Shown: positions 5,519 to 8,353 of the stretch, piece after piece | Position numbering within the stretch: the first letter of the stretch is position 1 | Layout of the letters: the number at the start of each line of letters is the position of its first letter | Assembly (NCBI GenBank): GCA_003248845.1 | Contig: QFPD01000071.1 | Coordinates: 1 to 8,353 of the forward strand | DNA: 8,353 nucleotides | Direction: 5' to 3' | Source of the DNA: Microbacterium sp. | GTDB taxonomy: Bacteria; Actinomycetota; Actinomycetes; Actinomycetales; Microbacteriaceae | The notes under the pieces: generated by a model | Databases searched by the model: none | What the model was told of the DNA's origin: nothing | Seen by the model: only the letters and a program-made list of their open reading frames with translations | Program-made: the position numbers and the translations under genes

Positions 5519-6862
5519 ATGGCACTGTTCGGAACGGATGGTGTGCGGGGCCTCGCGAACGGCTCCCTCACCGCCGAACTGGCGCTCACCCTGGCCCAGG
5601 CGACCGCGGTCGTCCTGGGCCAGGGCCGTATCGCCGAAGCGCGCAAGGCCGCAGGCAAGCGGCTCACCGCGGTCATCGCGCGCGACCCGCGCATCTCGGG
5701 CCAGTTCCTCAGCGCGGCCGTCGAGGCGGGTCTGGCCTCTTCGGGCGTCGACGTGCTGGATGCCGGAACCCTCCCGACCCCCGCGACCGCGTTCCTCATC
5801 GACGACATCGACGCCGACTTCGGCGTCATGATCTCGGCATCCCACAATCCCGCTCCCGACAACGGGATCAAGATCTTCGCGCGCGGGGGCGTCAAGCTCC
5901 CCGACGTCGTCGAGCAGCGCATCGAAGAGGCCATGACGGGGCCGAAGCTCCAGCCGACCGGCGGCGCCGTCGGGCGTGTGGTGCGCTTCTCGGATGCCGA
6001 GGACCGCTACGCCATCCACCTCCTCGCGTCACTGCCGCACCGGCTCGACGGCCTCCACGTCGTCGTCGACTGCGCCCACGGCGCGGCCTCCGGCGTCTCG
6101 CCGGAGACCTTCCGCAACGCCGGCGCCAAGGTCACCGTCATCGGCGCGGACCCCGACGGTCTCAACATCAACGACGGCGTCGGATCGACCCACCTCGACA
6201 AGCTCGCGGCCGAGGTCGTCCGCACGGGCGCCGACCTCGGCATCGCCCACGACGGCGACGCCGACCGCTGCCTCGCCGTCGATGCCGAGGGCCGCATCGT
6301 CGACGGCGATCAGATCATGGCGATCCTCGCCGTCTCGATGAAGGAGCGCGGCGCGCTGAGCGACGACACCCTCGTCGCGACGGTCATGAGCAATCTCGGC
6401 CTGCATCGCGCGATGGCGGCACACGGCATCCGCGTCGAGACGACGGCCGTCGGCGACAGATACGTGCTCGAGCGCATGAATGAGGGCGGCTTCTCCCTCG
6501 GGGGCGAGCAGTCGGGGCACGTCATCATGAGCCGGTTCGCGACGACGGGCGACGGCCTGCTCACGGGACTGCACCTCGCGGCCGAGATGGCGCGCACCGG
6601 GCGAAGCCTCGCCGACCTCGCCTCCGTCATGACCGTCTTCCCGCAGTCGCTCGTCAACGTCCGCGGCGTCGAGCGCTCGCGCGCCACCGACGCCGACGTG
6701 CTGGCCGCCGTGCGCGTGGCCGAGACCGCCCTCGGCGACAGCGGACGGGTGCTCCTGCGCCCCTCGGGCACGGAGCCCATGGTGCGTGTCATGGTCGAGG
6801 CGGCGTCGCAGGCCGACGCCCAGCGCATCGCCGACGAACTCGCCGACATCGTCCGCGGGTGA
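5519..6862 (+). CDS. glmM: phosphoglucosamine mutase
   Basis: GlmM converts glucosamine-6-phosphate to glucosamine-1-phosphate in the cytoplasm, on the way to UDP-N-acetylglucosamine for peptidoglycan. The 447-residue product is full length and keeps all hallmarks of the alpha-D-phosphohexomutase family. It opens with [15 protein letters not shown] has Ser108 as the phosphorylated catalytic Ser. DGDADR (245-250) binds the magnesium ion, and GGEQSGH (328-334) is the sugar-binding loop. RPSGTEP (414-420) is the phosphate-binding loop. The start is ATG 5519, 14 bases after the rpsI stop. No Shine-Dalgarno is visible in that gap (GATCGGCGCCGACCGA), so translation probably depends on ribosomes finishing rpsI. 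The placement after rplM-rpsI is common in actinobacteria and would tie wall-precursor supply to ribosome synthesis. Confidence 0.97.
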   Translation: MALFGTDGVRGLANGSLTAELALTLAQATAVVLGQGRIAEARKAAGKRLTAVIARDPRISGQFLSAAVEAGLASSGVDVLDAGTLPTPATAFLIDDIDADFGVMISASHNPAPDNGIKIFARGGVKLPDVVEQRIEEAMTGPKLQPTGGAVGRVVRFSDAEDRYAIHLLASLPHRLDGLHVVVDCAHGAASGVSPETFRNAGAKVTVIGADPDGLNINDGVGSTHLDKLAAEVVRTGADLGIAHDGDADRCLAVDAEGRIVDGDQIMAILAVSMKERGALSDDTLVATVMSNLGLHRAMAAHGIRVETTAVGDRYVLERMNEGGFSLGGEQSGHVIMSRFATTGDGLLTGLHLAAEMARTGRSLADLASVMTVFPQSLVNVRGVERSRATDADVLAAVRVAETALGDSGRVLLRPSGTEPMVRVMVEAASQADAQRIADELADIVRG

Positions 6863-6864
6863 GG

Positions 6865-6888
6865 GCGGCGTCATCGCCGCATTTGTGT
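6865..6888 (+). terminator. intrinsic terminator after glmM
   Basis: GCGGCG (6865-6870) and CGCCGC (6875-6880) form a six-base-pair GC stem with a TCAT loop, followed at once by ATTTGTGT. It starts two bases after the glmM stop and closes the rplM-rpsI-glmM unit. The T-run is imperfect, as is usual in GC-rich actinobacteria. Confidence 0.6.
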
Positions 6889-6895
6889 CGGGCGA

Positions 6896-6912
6896 GTAAC
6901 GGACTCCGTAAC
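6896..6912 (+). promoter_or_regulatory. GTAAC direct repeat, possible activator site
   Basis: GTAAC occurs at 6896-6900 and again at 6908-6912, starts 12 bases apart, just upstream of the promoter-like pair of the surface-protein gene. Direct GTAAC half-sites are the form bound by the actinobacterial response regulator MtrA, which controls wall-related secreted proteins. The spacer here is seven bases, which I recall as one more than usual, so the assignment is tentative. Confidence 0.3.
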
Positions 6913-6927
6913 AGCATGATTCGCAAC

Positions 6928-6957
6928 TTGTGTGGATGTTCGGTGAACTCATAGGTT
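6928..6957 (+). promoter_or_regulatory. promoter-like pair of the surface-protein gene
   Basis: TTGTGT (6928-6933) and TAGGTT (6952-6957) are 18 bases apart, an acceptable housekeeping promoter. A start near 6964 would give a leader of about 73 nt that begins almost exactly at the perfect inverted repeat at 6968. Confidence 0.42.
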
Positions 6958-6967
6958 CTCAGATTGA

Positions 6968-6984
6968 GGAGAGTTTCACTCTCC
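6968..6984. promoter_or_regulatory. perfect 7-3-7 inverted repeat (operator or 5' mRNA hairpin)
   Basis: GGAGAGT (6968-6974), TTC, ACTCTCC (6978-6984) is a perfect inverted repeat. It lies just downstream of the predicted -10 and about 50 bases before the ribosome site. It could be a repressor operator or a stable hairpin at the 5' end of the mRNA. It is not followed by a T-run, so it is not an obvious terminator or attenuator. Confidence 0.5.
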
Positions 6985-7036
6985 GATCACGCGGGCGCTT
7001 GAGCTCGTGGTCCTTCTCTGGGGATTGGGGAATCAC

Positions 7037-8353
7037 ATGGCGCCTCGCCGTGCGCGTTCACGCTGGACAGCTCTTCTCACTGCGGCCGTCGTTGCCGGTG
7101 CACTGGTCGTTGCACCCGCCGCCGTTGCGGCGGCAGGAAGCGGCGAGCCGGGCGTGGAGACGTCGGTCACGACGGGCAGTCCCGGCGTCCTTAACCTCTC
7201 CGATGGCGATGCTGTGTCCTCCCCGCCTTCGGCCGACAGCGGAGCGCCCTCAGATGGAGGGACTTCCGAGGCGCCGGAGGCGCCCGAGGCGCCGCCGTCT
7301 GCGATGACGACGCAGAGCTCGCCGTCCGACGCCGATGGTGTCACCACGACCGGCGGCGTCCCCCCCACCGACGCACCCTCAGACACGCAGACGTCGACAG
7401 CCGAGGCATCCGCGCCCGTAGCTGAATTCCAGTTCGGATCGAACGAGGCCGTGGAGGTCGCGCCCGTTGTCGGCGACGCCGATGTCGTCACCGTCAGCGG
7501 CCGGCTCGTCGACTCCGAGACCGGCGCGGGGGTCGCGGGCATGGAGGTCTCTTTCGGCACGTTCGGCGCGGGTAAGAGCCTCAGCGGCCTCCCCGAAACC
7601 GGCGGCTCCGCCGACGGAACCTCGGTCGTCAGTGCCGAGGATGGGTCATTCTCTTTCCAGACGACGGAAACCACACAGGGCTACGTGGATTTCCGCGTGA
7701 ACGACTCCGTCGCCAGCGCGCACATAGGCGGCTGGGGCGGGCTGACGTCGGCGACGCGCGGGTTCGCTTACGATCTCGGCGCGATCGCTCTCACGCCCGG
7801 CGCTGTCCTCAGCGGCGACCTCACTGTGGACGCGGCGCCCGTGGACACCGTCTCCGTCTCGGTGCAGGTGTTCGCCGTCGGCGCCCAATGGTCGGCGTAT
7901 AGCTGGTACCACCAGGTTCAGACCGGTGACGCGACCGAATGGGCGGTGGTCGTCGCGCCCGGCAGCTACCAGGTCCAGCTCGCCAATGGGTCGGTGTTCC
8001 CCGAGCAGTGGTGGAACGGGGTGTCCAGCCGCGCCGCCGCGCAGACCGTCGCGGTGTCGGCGGGAGATCATGTCACCGACATCGACGGCGTGCTCTCCTT
8101 CGCGGGGAGCTCGATCTCGGGCGTGGTGCGCAACGCCCAGGGCACACCCGTCACCGGTGGGTCAGTGAATGCATGGACGTCGACGGGAGCCAGCGCCTAC
8201 TCCAGCATCGACGCGCAGGGCCGGTACTTCCTCTCCAACCTTGCTCCGGGTTCCTACCAGGTGTCCGTCTCGTGGCGCGACGATCGAAGCCCCTATTCCG
8301 TTCCTTCGCCTGTCGTGATTCCGAGTGGCGCGCCCGTCGCTTTGACCGGCACC
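7037..8353 (+). CDS. secreted Ser/Thr/Pro-rich surface protein with repeated beta-sandwich modules (3' end missing)
   Basis: The frame stays open for 439 codons to the window edge. ATG 7037 has a GGGGA site at 7027-7031. Residues 1-33 form a signal peptide: an Arg-rich start, a hydrophobic core, and an AVA-AA region for signal peptidase I. Residues 34-130 are a low-complexity linker rich in Ser, Thr, Pro, Asp and Gly, with three EAP units (78-86). Three beta-rich modules follow. The first, about 151-253, begins VSGRLVDSETGAGVAG. The second, about 254-356, contains APGSYQVQLANG and an FPEQWW motif. The third, from about 357, begins ISGVVRNAQGTPVTG and has DAQGRYFLSNLAPGSYQVS. They resemble carboxypeptidase-regulatory-like (CNA-B-like) domains of actinobacterial surface proteins. 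A structural or adhesive wall role is inference. Any wall anchor or enzymatic domain would lie beyond the window. Codon use is less GC-extreme in the linker than in glmM. Confidence 0.85.
   Translation, partial: MAPRRARSRWTALLTAAVVAGALVVAPAAVAAAGSGEPGVETSVTTGSPGVLNLSDGDAVSSPPSADSGAPSDGGTSEAPEAPEAPPSAMTTQSSPSDADGVTTTGGVPPTDAPSDTQTSTAEASAPVAEFQFGSNEAVEVAPVVGDADVVTVSGRLVDSETGAGVAGMEVSFGTFGAGKSLSGLPETGGSADGTSVVSAEDGSFSFQTTETTQGYVDFRVNDSVASAHIGGWGGLTSATRGFAYDLGAIALTPGAVLSGDLTVDAAPVDTVSVSVQVFAVGAQWSAYSWYHQVQTGDATEWAVVVAPGSYQVQLANGSVFPEQWWNGVSSRAAAQTVAVSAGDHVTDIDGVLSFAGSSISGVVRNAQGTPVTGGSVNAWTSTGASAYSSIDAQGRYFLSNLAPGSYQVSVSWRDDRSPYSVPSPVVIPSGAPVALTGT
7268..7294 (+). repeat. three 9-bp units encoding Glu-Ala-Pro
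   Basis: GAGGCGCCG, GAGGCGCCC and GAGGCGCCG follow one another in frame in the linker of the surface protein. Slippage here would add or remove three residues in a flexible region without breaking the frame. Confidence 0.75.

Noticed and set aside
6881..7036. Possible ydaO-type (cyclic di-AMP) riboswitch before the secreted protein, as occurs before some actinobacterial wall genes.
   Set aside because: The conserved riboswitch core is not recognisable and the predicted leader of about 73 nt is too short.

Overview
The window is strongly GC-rich DNA with GC-ending codons and dense coding on both strands. The ribosomal proteins L13 and S9 and the GlmM enzyme read as actinobacterial. The extended acidic N-terminus of S9, the 13E12/DUF222-type HNH protein and the promoter style (TTGnnn / TAnnnT) point to the Microbacteriaceae, probably Microbacterium or a close relative. 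This placement is by recognition, not by a database search.

Left part (1-2238): the 3' part of a DUF222/HNH nuclease-like gene enters from the left edge. A short spacer follows with four copies of a hexanucleotide. Next is a gene for a membrane-anchored, lysozyme-like (transglycosylase-fold) wall protein. It converges on a minus-strand VanZ-family membrane protein gene, and a perfect 14-bp inverted repeat that overlaps the vanZ-like stop codon separates the two.

Middle part (2239-4536): divergent from the VanZ gene is an orphan sensor-kinase-like protein. It has eight predicted membrane helices, a histidine-containing helix and an N-box, but its ATP-binding motifs look eroded. It is followed by 561 bases without an intact gene. 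That stretch holds a promoter-like sequence overlapping the kinase stop, a clear fragment of galU (UTP-glucose-1-phosphate uridylyltransferase), a GC-rich hairpin, and a well-formed promoter with a leader of about 136 nt before rplM.

Right part (4537-8353): rplM, rpsI and glmM form a tight co-oriented cluster with spacers of 35 and 14 nt. It links ribosome synthesis with the first committed steps of cell-wall precursor supply. A compact hairpin terminator follows glmM. A separate transcription unit then begins with direct GTAAC repeats, a promoter-like pair and a perfect 17-bp inverted repeat. It encodes a secreted, Ser/Thr/Pro-rich surface protein with beta-sandwich modules, cut by the right edge.

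Most of the window is ordinary chromosome. The best candidates for a second look are the galU remnant, the motif-poor kinase, the control region of the surface protein and the enriched word GGATGCC/GGCATCC. I see no defence island, CRISPR array, tRNA, rRNA or insertion sequence.
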